Made by a program: the position numbers and the translations under genes. A DNA stretch of 64,000 nucleotides from Brevirhabdus sp. Its GTDB lineage: Bacteria > Pseudomonadota > Alphaproteobacteria > Rhodobacterales > Rhodobacteraceae. The stretch covers positions 410,767-474,766 of the forward strand of contig JAGXFH010000034.1 in assembly GCA_024637315.1 (NCBI GenBank). The letters are read 5' to 3'. This document shows positions 31,173 through 39,889 of the stretch, in pieces. Below the pieces are notes generated by a model, which saw only the letters and a program-made list of their open reading frames with translations, had not been told where the DNA came from and made no database searches. Numbering within the stretch: position 1 is the stretch's first letter; each line of letters opens with the position of its first letter.

Positions 31173-33686
31173 TCACGCCACTTGTGGGTCGTCGGACAGA
31201 AGCTCATCAGGCTCGATCCCGCGTTTTTCGGCACTGGCGCGCACGGCCTCGCGCAGCGCGGCGCTACGGGAAAGCAGACGTCGGAAGCGCTGCTCGTCAA
31301 GTACGAGAATCGTGGAAGGGGCGATCGCGCGCACCTCTGCACCACGCGCCTTCTTCATCAGGATCGACAACTGCCCGAACATCTCGCCCCGCCCCAGGCG
31401 CCAGGTCTGGCCTGCGGTTTCCAGCTCGACCGCGCCGGAGGCGATGAAGAACACACTCTTGGCAACGCTGTCCTTGCGGATGAGGATATCGCCCGCATTG
31501 GCGTAGCGCGTCTGGAAGGCTCGGCCCAGCCGTTTCAGCGCGGAATCGTCAAGATCCGCGAACAGGGGAAACTGACGGACAAGCTCTGACCGCTGCAGAG
31601 TGATATCAAGTCGCGGGCGGTGTTCCGCCGCGGCGCGGCGCGCGGCAAGGTCCTGCATGAGAGCGGTAAAGACTTCCGACCCGATCAGCCCGTCCTCGCG
31701 GATCGTGATGTATTCCCGCTCCTCGAGCCGCAGCGCCGTGCGGCGAATGAAGCGACGCTCAAGCTCTTCCGCATAGCCCGGATACTGCAGGCGCAAACCC
31801 TCAAGCACGGTTTCCACTGTTTCGATCCGCCGCGACAGCAACTCGTGCAGCAGATCGGCCACCCGGCGGCCGTGGATGCGGCGGATGCGCCTGTCGATGA
31901 ACGCGCCGAGATCGCGCAGGATCAGCCTTTTCGACAGCAACAGTTCGAACCGGTCCGCCATCATGCGCGCCAGCGGCTTGGACAGGCCCAGTCGGCTGTG
32001 CAGCACTACCGCGCCCCGGAAGGCCGGACCATAGGCGATGCTGCGCCGCGCCGCCCGCTGATAGCCGCTGCGCCCGCCCGAGCGCGCGCCCTCGATCAGC
32101 CGGTCGGCGTCTGACAGGACCCGTTCGGTCATCCGGGCAGAGATCGTCCGTTCGCGCACACGTCCGAGGATGGTGTCGCGCTCGTACCCGGCCAGCGCGA
32201 TCAGCCCCAGCGTGATGCGGTCGCGATCAAGGATGTCGGCGCTGTCCTCGGCCGTCTTCACCGCGGCGTCCAGCCGTTCGCCAAAACGCTTGGCCTCGGA
32301 CCGGACGATGTCATGGGTCAGTTCGTAGTTCTCGGTGGTCCGCGCCACATCCTCGCGCACGGTTTGCAGCGCGACGGCAACGACCTGCCGCGACAGCGCA
32401 TCGTCGAGCGGCGACAGTCGGTCGAGCCCCAGCCAGCCGATCACGGCCCTCAGCGTCGTGCCCTGCACCAGCAGCGTGAAGAGCGTGAAGCCCGTGGCTA
32501 GGATGCCCACCACGCGCTTGACCTCGATCGGCACCCGGAAGCTTTCGGTCACCGCGAGGGCGAGCGCCAGCGTGACCGCACCCCGCAGCCCCCCCCAGAG
32601 GATCGCGACCCGATAGGGTCGCTCGACGGCAGGCGAGATGCGCAGAAGTGTGAGCAATGGCAAAAGTCCGAACAGGATGACCAGCCGCGCCGCGATGGCG
32701 GCAAGGATCACCACGCCGATCAAGACAAAATCTCCGACTCTGACCTCTTCCAGCAGCCTGGGGATCAACAGGGCGGCAAGAATGAAGATCAGCGCCCCCG
32801 CCCAATGGGCAAGCAGTTCCCAGACCTCGCGCAGATTGGTCCAGGTCAGTGGTGGCAGACGCCCCGGCCCTGTCAGGTTCAGCGTCAGCCCCGCCGCGAC
32901 GACTGCGATCACGCCCGAGGCACCGATGCTCTGTTCCGCCCCGATATAGGCGAGATAAGGCAGCGCAACCGATATCGAGATCTGCGCCCGCTCATGGCGG
33001 GCAAACAGCGCCATCACCCAGACGGCCGCGCGCGCCGTCAGCCAGCCCGTCAGCACACCGCCCGCGATCAGCACCGGGAACCGCGCGAGCGCGTCGCCAA
33101 GGCTCGGGTCGGGCATGCCGAGCATCACAAAGCCCATGAACAGGCCAAAGAGCGCGATCGCGGCCGCGTCGTTCAGCAGGCTCTCGCCCTCGATGATCCG
33201 CGCAAGCCGGCGTGGCGCCGAGATCGAGCGGAAGATGCTTACCACAGCGGATGGATCGGTCGTGGACACGATCGCGCCGATCAGCAGGCAGGCCGCCAAC
33301 GGCAGCGCACTGACCCAGGAGAGCGCATAGCCGACACTCAGCGTCGCCACGACCACCGCCACCACCGCAAGCACGAGGATCGGCACCCAGTCATCAAGCA
33401 TCCGGCGCAGGTTCATGCCAAGCGTCGCCTGGAACAGCAGCGTCGGCAGGAAGACGTAAAGGAAAACGTTGGACCGGATCGGCAGACCGAGAATCGCCTC
33501 AGCGACGGGGTTCAGCGCATCGGTCAGTTCAGTCCGCAGGAAGAACAGCGCAGCCACCGCGATCAGAACGCCGACAACGGCCAGAATCACGCTATAGGGC
33601 AGACGCAAACGCGCCGCCAACGGCTCCGATACCCCTATCACGAGGAAGAGCGATGCAATGACGGTTGTGATCAGTACGATGTCCAT
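31173..33686 (-). CDS. CPA1 Na+/H+ antiporter fused to a cyclic-nucleotide-binding domain
   Basis: 837 residues. Residues 1 to about 415 form the NhaP/CPA1 membrane domain: DPSAVVSIFRS, the ion-binding region LLNDAAAIALFG, and GLRGAVTLALAL. About 300 residues of charged helical cytoplasmic sequence follow. Residues from about 715 form a cNMP/Crp-type domain: RQFPLFADLDDSALKRLG, AGDILIRKDSVAKSVFFI and GEMFGQLSIL. The fusion suggests that cyclic nucleotides or a related ligand gate sodium/proton exchange, as in animal sNHE, but the phosphate-binding arginine is not clearly conserved. The first ATG in the frame, 33686, was used; a TTG at 33704 is the only extension. Confidence 0.87.
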   Translation of the reverse strand: MDIVLITTVIASLFLVIGVSEPLAARLRLPYSVILAVVGVLIAVAALFFLRTELTDALNPVAEAILGLPIRSNVFLYVFLPTLLFQATLGMNLRRMLDDWVPILVLAVVAVVVATLSVGYALSWVSALPLAACLLIGAIVSTTDPSAVVSIFRSISAPRRLARIIEGESLLNDAAAIALFGLFMGFVMLGMPDPSLGDALARFPVLIAGGVLTGWLTARAAVWVMALFARHERAQISISVALPYLAYIGAEQSIGASGVIAVVAAGLTLNLTGPGRLPPLTWTNLREVWELLAHWAGALIFILAALLIPRLLEEVRVGDFVLIGVVILAAIAARLVILFGLLPLLTLLRISPAVERPYRVAILWGGLRGAVTLALALAVTESFRVPIEVKRVVGILATGFTLFTLLVQGTTLRAVIGWLGLDRLSPLDDALSRQVVAVALQTVREDVARTTENYELTHDIVRSEAKRFGERLDAAVKTAEDSADILDRDRITLGLIALAGYERDTILGRVRERTISARMTERVLSDADRLIEGARSGGRSGYQRAARRSIAYGPAFRGAVVLHSRLGLSKPLARMMADRFELLLSKRLILRDLGAFIDRRIRRIHGRRVADLLHELLSRRIETVETVLEGLRLQYPGYAEELERRFIRRTALRLEEREYITIREDGLIGSEVFTALMQDLAARRAAAEHRPRLDITLQRSELVRQFPLFADLDDSALKRLGRAFQTRYANAGDILIRKDSVAKSVFFIASGAVELETAGQTWRLGRGEMFGQLSILMKKARGAEVRAIAPSTILVLDEQRFRRLLSRSAALREAVRASAEKRGIEPDELLSDDPQVA

Positions 33687-34235
33687 GGCATTGAAATAAC
33701 ACAAGGATCATTGCGCGTACTTACAAAAATCGGATTTCGAGTCCTCGCATGGCCGATGTTGGGGACAGATGGTCGATCACCGGCGGGCTATCTTGTGGCG
33801 CTTGATCCCAACGACCGGGATGAACCGGCGATGACGTACCAGTGGAAAGCCGGCAGTGTCGGAGTCCGCGGATGCAATGCTGCGCCCGGTTCGGGCCCCC
33901 ATACGACCTGTGCGCCCGGTCTTGCGGACCAACGTAGCCGGGCCGGCGCGCTCGACCTGCCGTTCGCGACCGCTCAGCGGTTCGGGCCTGATCAAGCAAC
34001 GATCGCCCCTGCCCGAAAAGCGTGCCCGACCCGCGAAAGGTGGTGCGCAATCCGTCATCAGCCAGAGAGTTCGTCGGAGGACAAGGACATACGGAAGGCC
34101 GCGGCGGCCATGCCCGACTGGACCCTGGCACAGCAGGTGATCGTGTGACGCTGTAACTGCACTCGTCGAATACAGCAACGCCTTGTGCAGAATATTGCAG
34201 TTGCCGGATTCCTTTCACACCCACCGCCGCGCATC
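33687..34235. other. Gene-free interval between divergent antiporter and decayed gene
   Basis: About 550 bp with no supported gene, RNA or repeat. Long open frames here are the usual GC-rich antisense kind. It should contain the antiporter promoter near its left end, but no clear -35/-10 pair was found. Confidence 0.4.
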
Positions 34236-34470
34236 ATGCCTTCATCTGCAACGCGGGATGAACAAAGGAGCATCAACCAAACGGCGTGCAAGTTTTTCCA
34301 GGCCTGCCAGACGGATGGCGACTGGCAGGCCTGCAAGGTCCACTGCCACGACGGCGCCAGCGTTACCTGCCAGTCGGATGCGTTGGCCGAATGGGACACG
34401 CAGGCCGGCGAAAACCATGTGGATAAATGCTCGCTCGGGGCTGATCCGGACGGGCGATGCGGGCTGCGAC
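34236..34470 (+). pseudogene. NTF2/SnoaL-like protein remnant
   Basis: The frame from ATG 34236 reads ACKFFQACQTDGDWQACKVH and CHDGASVTCQSDALAE, which matches the first helices of SnoaL-like proteins (FFxACETGKGWxACxxxCxxDATFxxQAxPLA). After that the frame slides: pieces corresponding to DWMKGLLxxxPDGRY are scattered over two frames and the domain is not completed. I judge it a decayed gene; moderate confidence because only one motif block is strong. Confidence 0.45.
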
Positions 34471-34666
34471 AAAATTACCCCGCACCCATGGCTATCGTGT
34501 TGCCCTTGCAGCCGAAACCCTTTATGCCGCATCGCAGCGAACCTGGACCCGGAAGCGATTCCGGGTGGCTCTTCCGGCCGCCGATCCGCCGGACAACGAC
34601 AGACAATCGTGCAATTGCAAACCGGTCTCGCGGATTGCGCGACTACCGGTAACGGATACCCCTTTC

Positions 34667-36157
34667 ATGATCTCACTCGATGCGTACCGCGGCCAATGGC
34701 TCGGCAACATACGTGGCGACCTGCTCGCCGGTCTGGTTGTGGCACTGGCGCTGATCCCAGAGGCTATCGCCTTTTCGATCATCGCGGGCGTCGACCCGAA
34801 GGTCGGGCTTTACGCCAGCTTCTCGATCGCTGTGATCACCGCCATCGCCGGCGGGCGACCCGGCATGATTTCGGCCGCCACCGCGGCGACCGCCGTGCTG
34901 ATGATCACGCTGGTGCGCGATCACGGGCTTGAATACCTTCTGGCCGCGACGGTGCTGGCGGGGCTGTTGCAGATTGCGGCCGGGGTGCTGAAGCTGGGGT
35001 TCGTGATGCGCTATGTGTCGAAATCGGTGATGACCGGCTTCGTCAACGCGCTCGCCATCCTGATCTTCATGGCGCAGTTGCCCGAGCTTGACCCGCGGCA
35101 GGTGGGCTGGATCACCTATGCGCTGGTCGCGGCGGGACTTGCGATCATCTACCTCTTCCCGCTGCTGACCACGGCCATCCCCTCGCCACTTGTCACCATC
35201 ATCGTGCTGACCGGGCTGACCTTTGCCTTGGGACTCGACGTACGATCTGTCGGCGACATGGGCGCGCTGCCCGACACTCTGCCGATCTTCCTGATCCCCG
35301 ACATTCCGCTGACGCTCGAGACGCTGACGATCATCCTGCCCTATTCGGTCGCCGTCGCGATCGTGGGCCTGTTGGAAAGCCTGATGACGCAGAGCATCGT
35401 CGATGACCTGACCGACACGCATTCGAACCGCAACCAGGAATGCATAGGCCAGGGTGTGGCGAACACTGCCACCGGCTTCATCGGCGGCATGGCGGGATGT
35501 GCGATGATCGGCCAGTCGATCATCAACATCAAATCCGGCGGTCGCGGGCGGCTCTCGTGCTTTGCCGCGGGCGTTTTCTTGCTGTTCATGGTGGTGGTGC
35601 TGGGTGATCTGGTCAGTGTGATCCCGATGGCGGCGCTTGTGGCGATCATGATCATGGTTGCGATCGGCACCTTCTCTTGGTCGTCGATCAAGGCGCTGCG
35701 CGTACATCCACGCTCGTCCTCGATCGTCATGATCGCGACGGTGGTGACGGTGGTCTACACCCATAACCTGGCCATCGGGGTGCTGGTGGGCGTACTGCTG
35801 TCGGGCATATTCTTTGCCGGCAAGATCGCGCAGCTGTTCAGCGTCAGAACCGAGATCAGCCCCGATGGCCGCGTGCGCACATACCATGTCGAGGGCCAGC
35901 TCTTCTACGGCTCGGTCGAGGATTTCATGGCTGCCTTCGATTTCAAGGAAGCGCCCGAGCAGGTCGTGATCGACGTGAGCCGCGCGCATATCTGGGATAT
36001 CAGTTCGGTTCAGGCACTGGACATGGCGATCCTGAAATTCCGCCGCGACGGGGCCGAAGTCGAGGTCGTGGGCATGAACGAAGCCACCGAAACGCTGGTC
36101 GACCAGCTTGCTATTCATGACAAGCCGGGCGCAATCGACAAGCTGATGGCTCATTGA
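34667..36157 (+). CDS. SulP-family anion transporter with STAS domain
   Basis: 496 residues. The membrane part has the SulP signatures [19 protein letters not shown] near the N-terminus, [13 protein letters not shown], and in the middle [20 protein letters not shown]. The C-terminal STAS domain begins at about 400 ([19 protein letters not shown]) and contains [17 protein letters not shown], with the DISSVQAL core. It transports sulfate, bicarbonate or another anion across the inner membrane. Thirteen base pairs after the stop is a universal-stress-protein gene, a recurring pair in proteobacteria. ATG 34667 starts the conserved N-terminus; the open frame upstream is not conserved-looking. Confidence 0.88.
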   Translation: MISLDAYRGQWLGNIRGDLLAGLVVALALIPEAIAFSIIAGVDPKVGLYASFSIAVITAIAGGRPGMISAATAATAVLMITLVRDHGLEYLLAATVLAGLLQIAAGVLKLGFVMRYVSKSVMTGFVNALAILIFMAQLPELDPRQVGWITYALVAAGLAIIYLFPLLTTAIPSPLVTIIVLTGLTFALGLDVRSVGDMGALPDTLPIFLIPDIPLTLETLTIILPYSVAVAIVGLLESLMTQSIVDDLTDTHSNRNQECIGQGVANTATGFIGGMAGCAMIGQSIINIKSGGRGRLSCFAAGVFLLFMVVVLGDLVSVIPMAALVAIMIMVAIGTFSWSSIKALRVHPRSSSIVMIATVVTVVYTHNLAIGVLVGVLLSGIFFAGKIAQLFSVRTEISPDGRVRTYHVEGQLFYGSVEDFMAAFDFKEAPEQVVIDVSRAHIWDISSVQALDMAILKFRRDGAEVEVVGMNEATETLVDQLAIHDKPGAIDKLMAH

Positions 36158-36169
36158 GGGAGAAGACAC

Positions 36170-37024
36170 ATGGCAGGAAAGATTATCGCGCTGGTGGACG
36201 GCTCGATCTATTCGGAAAGCGTCTGCGACCATGCGGCCTGGATATCGCAACGGACCAATGCACCCGTCGAGCTTATCCACGTCCTCGGACGCCGGGATGT
36301 CCCCCAGAAGCAGGACCTCTCCGGCTCGATCCGTCTCGGCGCGCGCACAAAACTCATGGAGGAACTGGCCGAGCTTGACGCGCAGCGCGCGAAACTCGTC
36401 AGCCACCGGGGCCGCGCGATCCTCGAGGACGCGCGCACCATCGTCGACCGAGCCGGCGTCAACGAGATCACCACCCGCCTGCGCCACGGCGACGTCGTCG
36501 AGGCGATTTCCGAGATCGAGGACGACGCGCGCGTCATCGTGATCGGAAAACGCGGCGAGGCGGCGGATTTCGCCAAAGGGCACCTGGGCTCCAACCTCGA
36601 ACGGATCGTGCGGACGGCGCATCGCCCGGTTTTTGTCGCCTCGCGCGCCTTCAAACCGATCGAGACGGTTCTCTTGGCCTATGACGGCGGACATTCGGCG
36701 ATCAAGGCGGTGGATCACATTGCACGCAGCCCGCTTTTCGCGGGTCTGGCCGTCACGGTCGTCACGGTCGGCTCGCAAACGCCCCAGGTCAAGAAGGGAC
36801 TCGCGGACGCACAGGCGCTGCTGAAAGCTGCCGGGATCGACGCAGACACGCGCGTCTTGTCGGGGCAACCGGAAACCGAATTGGGGAAGCTGGTGGAGGA
36901 GGAAGGCTTCGGCATGGTTGTGATGGGCGCCTATGGCCACAGCCGCATCCGCAGCCTGGTCATCGGATCGACCACCACCGAGATGGTTCGGTCCTGCAAG
37001 GTCCCGGTCGTGCTGATGCGGTGA
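36170..37024 (+). CDS. Universal stress protein, tandem UspA domains
   Basis: 284 residues built of two UspA-like halves (about 1-145 and 150-284). The second half keeps the ATP-binding signature GAYGHSRIRSLVIGSTT (G-x2-G-x9-G-S/T type); the first half has only the reduced form IGKRGEAADFAKGHLGSNL. It is cytoplasmic and probably modulates the SulP transporter encoded just before it, with AGGGAGAAG as ribosome site between them. Function in the pair is inference. Confidence 0.88.
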   Translation: MAGKIIALVDGSIYSESVCDHAAWISQRTNAPVELIHVLGRRDVPQKQDLSGSIRLGARTKLMEELAELDAQRAKLVSHRGRAILEDARTIVDRAGVNEITTRLRHGDVVEAISEIEDDARVIVIGKRGEAADFAKGHLGSNLERIVRTAHRPVFVASRAFKPIETVLLAYDGGHSAIKAVDHIARSPLFAGLAVTVVTVGSQTPQVKKGLADAQALLKAAGIDADTRVLSGQPETELGKLVEEEGFGMVVMGAYGHSRIRSLVIGSTTTEMVRSCKVPVVLMR

Positions 37025-37206
37025 CCTGCCTGACGCAAGCGCGCGCAGCGGCAGGCAGCGGATCAGTCGGGTCCATCGCATGTCGCCTGGAAGCGGTAAG
37101 AAATTCCCCCCCCGACAACGACCAGGTCTTAAAGAGCTGTATCGAGGCGCTCCGCGACGCCGACCGGATCACTGCAGAAGCAACACGGCCAAACGCGGAG
37201 GGTGTT

Positions 37207-37647
37207 TCAGGCGCCTGCACGCTCATGGTCGGTCAAGCATTCGGAATGGTCGCGCAGAACTTCCAGCACCCGGCAATCCGCCGTCCGCCCGCCGCTGCAT
37301 TCGTGCACCATACGCCTGAGTTCCGTTCGCAAGGCTTCCAGCCGGGCGAGGCGCTGCTCCACCTGTTTCAACTGCCTCCGGGCGATGGCGTCGGCCTCAT
37401 CGCAAGGCCGGTCAGGTTGGTCGCTGAGGTCCAGAAGTTCGCGGATCGCCCCCAGGGTGAAGCCGAGTTGCCGTGCATGGCGGATGAACGACAGACGGTC
37501 CAAGGCGGCATCGCCATAGCGGCGCTGACCGCCCTCGGTGCGACGGGGCTTGGGCATCAGCCCGATCTGCTCGTAGTAGCGAACCGTCTGCACCTTGGTG
37601 CCGGCCTTCTTCGCCAGACTGCCGATCGCAAGCAATTTCGCCTCCAT
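37207..37647 (-). CDS. MerR-family regulator, divalent-metal (ZntR/CadR/PbrR) type by cysteines
   Basis: 146 residues. N-terminal winged helix: AIGSLAKKAGTKVQTVRYYE with LMPKPRRTEGGQRRYG, then the dimer helix (RRQLKQVEQRLARLEALR). Metal-site cysteines: one in DRPCDEAD, at the position that is serine in CueR and cysteine in ZntR/MerR, and a pair in HECSGGRTADC, plus HSEC near the end. A cysteine at the first position is the mark of divalent-ion sensors, so Zn, Cd, Pb or Hg is more likely than Cu(I). The obvious local target is the 19-bp-spacer promoter at 42286-42316. Confidence 0.87.
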   Translation of the reverse strand: MEAKLLAIGSLAKKAGTKVQTVRYYEQIGLMPKPRRTEGGQRRYGDAALDRLSFIRHARQLGFTLGAIRELLDLSDQPDRPCDEADAIARRQLKQVEQRLARLEALRTELRRMVHECSGGRTADCRVLEVLRDHSECLTDHERAGA

Positions 37648-37982
37648 GATGCTTCAGTCTTGGTAAGTTTAAACTGTTGGATTGGAAATGTTCAAAGCCG
37701 CCTCACAGACCCGTGAAAATCCCGCGTGGTGAGGGAAAGGCGTTTGAACCTATCGCAGAGCGGCGGCGCGAGCACTCTCAAGGACAAGACCCGTAGGGTG
37801 GCGGTTTGCATTGCGGTCGATCCCAAACCCGCCAGTGCGCCTGCAATGGCAGAGTGTGCCGGGCGATTTCGCCTTTCGATCCGCGGCAGGTCGGGCCTGA
37901 CGGGCTGGATCTTATGCGCGGCCGGCTTGACGAGCCCCTTGCCAGCGTGCTTGCCTCGATCAACAGTGAAAGGTTCTTACCC
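37648..37982. promoter_or_regulatory. Divergent upstream region of the MerR gene
   Basis: 335 bp between merR (leftward) and the DUF411 gene (rightward). The perfect palindrome AGTTTAAACT lies at 37666-37675, about 20 bp from the MerR start. A textbook MerR-type 19-bp spacer promoter was not found here, so autoregulation is uncertain. Confidence 0.35.
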
Positions 37983-38438
37983 ATGACACGAAGGATCGCT
38001 GCTCTGGCATGTGCCCTTGCCCTTCTTCCCGTCGCGCAGGCGTTTGCCCAGGCAACGCCGATCGAGGTCCGAAAGACCAACGGCTGCGGCTGCTGCCTCG
38101 CCTGGATGGAGCATCTGGAAGAGAGCGGTTTCGCCCCGACCGGGCAGGACATGTTCGCGGGGCTTCTTGTACGATTCAAGCTCGACCAAGGCGTGCCACA
38201 GCACATGGTCTCCTGCCACACCGCGCTGGTCGACGGTTACGTGATCGAGGGCCATGTGCCCGCCGCTGACATCCGTCGCCTGCTTGAAAGTCGGCCGGAT
38301 GCATTGGGCCTCGCCGTGCCGGAGATGCCGCTTGGCTCACCGGGTATGGATCAGGGCCGCCATGCCGAAGCTTACGAGGTCTTCCTCATCCGCGAGGACG
38401 GCTCGACCGAAGTCTTCGCAAGCTATCCGGGGAACTGA
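37983..38438 (+). CDS. DUF411 metal-binding protein, Sec-exported paralogue
   Basis: 151 residues with a Sec signal peptide (MTRRIAALACALALLPVAQA, cleavage near AFAQ). The mature domain has KTNGCGCCLAW, HMVSCHTALVDGYVIEGHVP and LAVPEMPLGSPGM, so the same CGCC and SCH metal positions as the paralogue at 28280. GAAAGG precedes the ATG by about ten bases. A lipoprotein gene starts 3 bp after its stop. A second copper scavenger with a different export route is the simplest reading. Confidence 0.87.
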   Translation: MTRRIAALACALALLPVAQAFAQATPIEVRKTNGCGCCLAWMEHLEESGFAPTGQDMFAGLLVRFKLDQGVPQHMVSCHTALVDGYVIEGHVPAADIRRLLESRPDALGLAVPEMPLGSPGMDQGRHAEAYEVFLIREDGSTEVFASYPGN

Positions 38439-38441
38439 CCA

Positions 38442-38768
38442 ATGCCGCATGGGAAAAGAACAGCCGTTGCGCGAAAGTCGGGCACAGCCATTTACGTTTC
38501 GATAGCACTTCTGGCTCTTGGGGCCTGCGAGGCCCCGACCGACCGCGCCGCCGACCAGCCGCGAGGTTTCATTGCAGACGTACCCGAACAGGTGGTGGCG
38601 CTCGCGGCGCCCTATCAGGACCTTCAGGCCGTGCGCCTGAGGCCCGAGGACGGGTGCTACTGGTATCGCCACGTCGGACCGGTCGAGACCACGTTGCTGC
38701 CGCTGCGCACGGTCGATGGCAGGCCGATCTGCATCCAGCGCGAGACCGCGCCGCCGGTGGCGGGATGA
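38442..38768 (+). CDS. Small lipoprotein of unknown function
   Basis: 108 residues with a lipoprotein signal: basic start (MPHGKRTAVARKSG), hydrophobic stretch and lipobox LALGAC, with the lipidated cysteine at about residue 29. The mature part contains LRPEDGCYWYRHVGPVETT, with two cysteines that may pair. It is probably anchored in the inner or outer membrane facing the periplasm. It starts 3 bp after the DUF411 stop and is in the same operon. No family name is known to me. Confidence 0.7.
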   Translation: MPHGKRTAVARKSGTAIYVSIALLALGACEAPTDRAADQPRGFIADVPEQVVALAAPYQDLQAVRLRPEDGCYWYRHVGPVETTLLPLRTVDGRPICIQRETAPPVAG

Positions 38769-38905
38769 TCGGAACTGGCGTCGATCGCCGGCCATGGCAC
38801 CGACCGTCCGCTCGGCAGCGAGTATTGTGACCGTCGCCCAAGGCGCCGCCTGACCTCACGCCCGCGCGCGTCGGCGACCTCCGCAAGCGTCCGGTTGCGG
38901 AGCAG

Positions 38906-39577
38906 TCAGCTTTGCGCGGTCACCCGGCCATCGCCCTCGGCCGGATAGAGGAAGGCGGTGACCCCGGTTTCGACCCGGTCGAAGAGGCCGTTGATATGGG
39001 GCATGACCATGCGCACGCAGCCTGAACTCGCACGGCTTCCGATCGAGCGTGGATAGGGCGTACCGTGGATCCGCAGGTACGTGTCCCGGTCGCCAACAAA
39101 GAGGTAGAGAGCGCGTGACCCCAGTGCGTTGCTGGGGCCGGGCTCCATCCCGTCGGCATACTGCGCGTAGGTTTCGGGGTCACGGCGGATCATGTCTGCC
39201 GTGGGCGTCCAGTGCGGCCACTCCACCTTGCGCCGGATCGTGTAGACACCCGGCTCGTAAAGACCGCCGCGACCGATGGCCACGCCATAGCGCATGGCCG
39301 TACCGCCCGCTTCGATGTGGTAAAGATACCGCGCCACCGCATCGACATGGATATCGCCAGGGGCAAGCCCGGCCCGCGCCTCGACCCGGACCGGCAGGAA
39401 CCGCGGGTCCAGGCCCCATGGGTTCGTCGTGGCCGGATCGTAGTTGGGCGGCGTCACCTGCGCGTCCCAGGCGGCCTTCTGCGTCTGCGTCGGCCTTGTA
39501 CTCGCGAACACCGGGCCGGTAACAGCCGGCGAGAACAAGGCGGCTGTCGTCAGGATGAAATGGCGTCTGGTCAGCAT
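38906..39577 (-). CDS. L,D-transpeptidase (YkuD family)
   Basis: 223 residues with a signal sequence that looks Tat-like (LTRRHFILTTAALFSPA, cleavage near VFAS). The YkuD active site is complete: IHGTPYPRSIGSRASSGCVRM holds the catalytic H, S-x-GC and R at about residues 169-189. It forms 3-3 peptidoglycan cross-links or attaches proteins to peptidoglycan in the periplasm. Such genes often accompany copper-resistance loci in this bacterial group; since L,D-transpeptidases use a cysteine that copper can block, an extra copy under metal stress would make sense. Confidence 0.88.
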   Translation of the reverse strand: MLTRRHFILTTAALFSPAVTGPVFASTRPTQTQKAAWDAQVTPPNYDPATTNPWGLDPRFLPVRVEARAGLAPGDIHVDAVARYLYHIEAGGTAMRYGVAIGRGGLYEPGVYTIRRKVEWPHWTPTADMIRRDPETYAQYADGMEPGPSNALGSRALYLFVGDRDTYLRIHGTPYPRSIGSRASSGCVRMVMPHINGLFDRVETGVTAFLYPAEGDGRVTAQS

Positions 39578-39889
39578 GGGCTCGGTTTCCTTTTATGACA
39601 ACGCAGTATCTCAAATACAGGCTGCGATGGAAAGTCCATGCCCGTCGCTGTCCAACAAGACCCCGTGATCCGCGCCGCGTGCCGATCCGGCGCAATGACA
39701 GTGGTCCTTGTCCTGGCGTGTCCTGCGTTACAGCAGGAGAGCCATCGCACCGGGTGCGGCGGACTCTTTTGGTGCATGACGCGCATCTTCGCCGCCGGTT
39801 CGATGACCTCGGTCGGGGCGTTTCGGGCTCTGTTCGGGCGCAACTGCTCGCGGGGATGCGGGAACGCTCGCCAGCCTTGGCGGCCGATG
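39578..39889. other. Interval between the Zn-type ATPase and L,D-transpeptidase genes
   Basis: 312 bp on the far side of the ATPase stop. No gene, RNA or terminator is recognisable. It should carry the promoter of the L,D-transpeptidase gene near 39580-39640; no clear one was seen. Confidence 0.4.

Noticed and set aside
32805..34148. 447-codon rightward frame opposite the antiporter start
   Set aside because: Antisense to the CPA1 membrane domain, with shadow-like His/Arg/Gln composition.
33721..34224. 167-codon leftward frame upstream of the antiporter
   Set aside because: No domain, no ribosome site and unusual composition; not supported as a gene.
34673..37081. 802-codon open frame opposite the SulP and universal stress protein genes
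   Set aside because: Low-complexity Asp/Arg/His/Gln sequence, antisense to two well supported genes.
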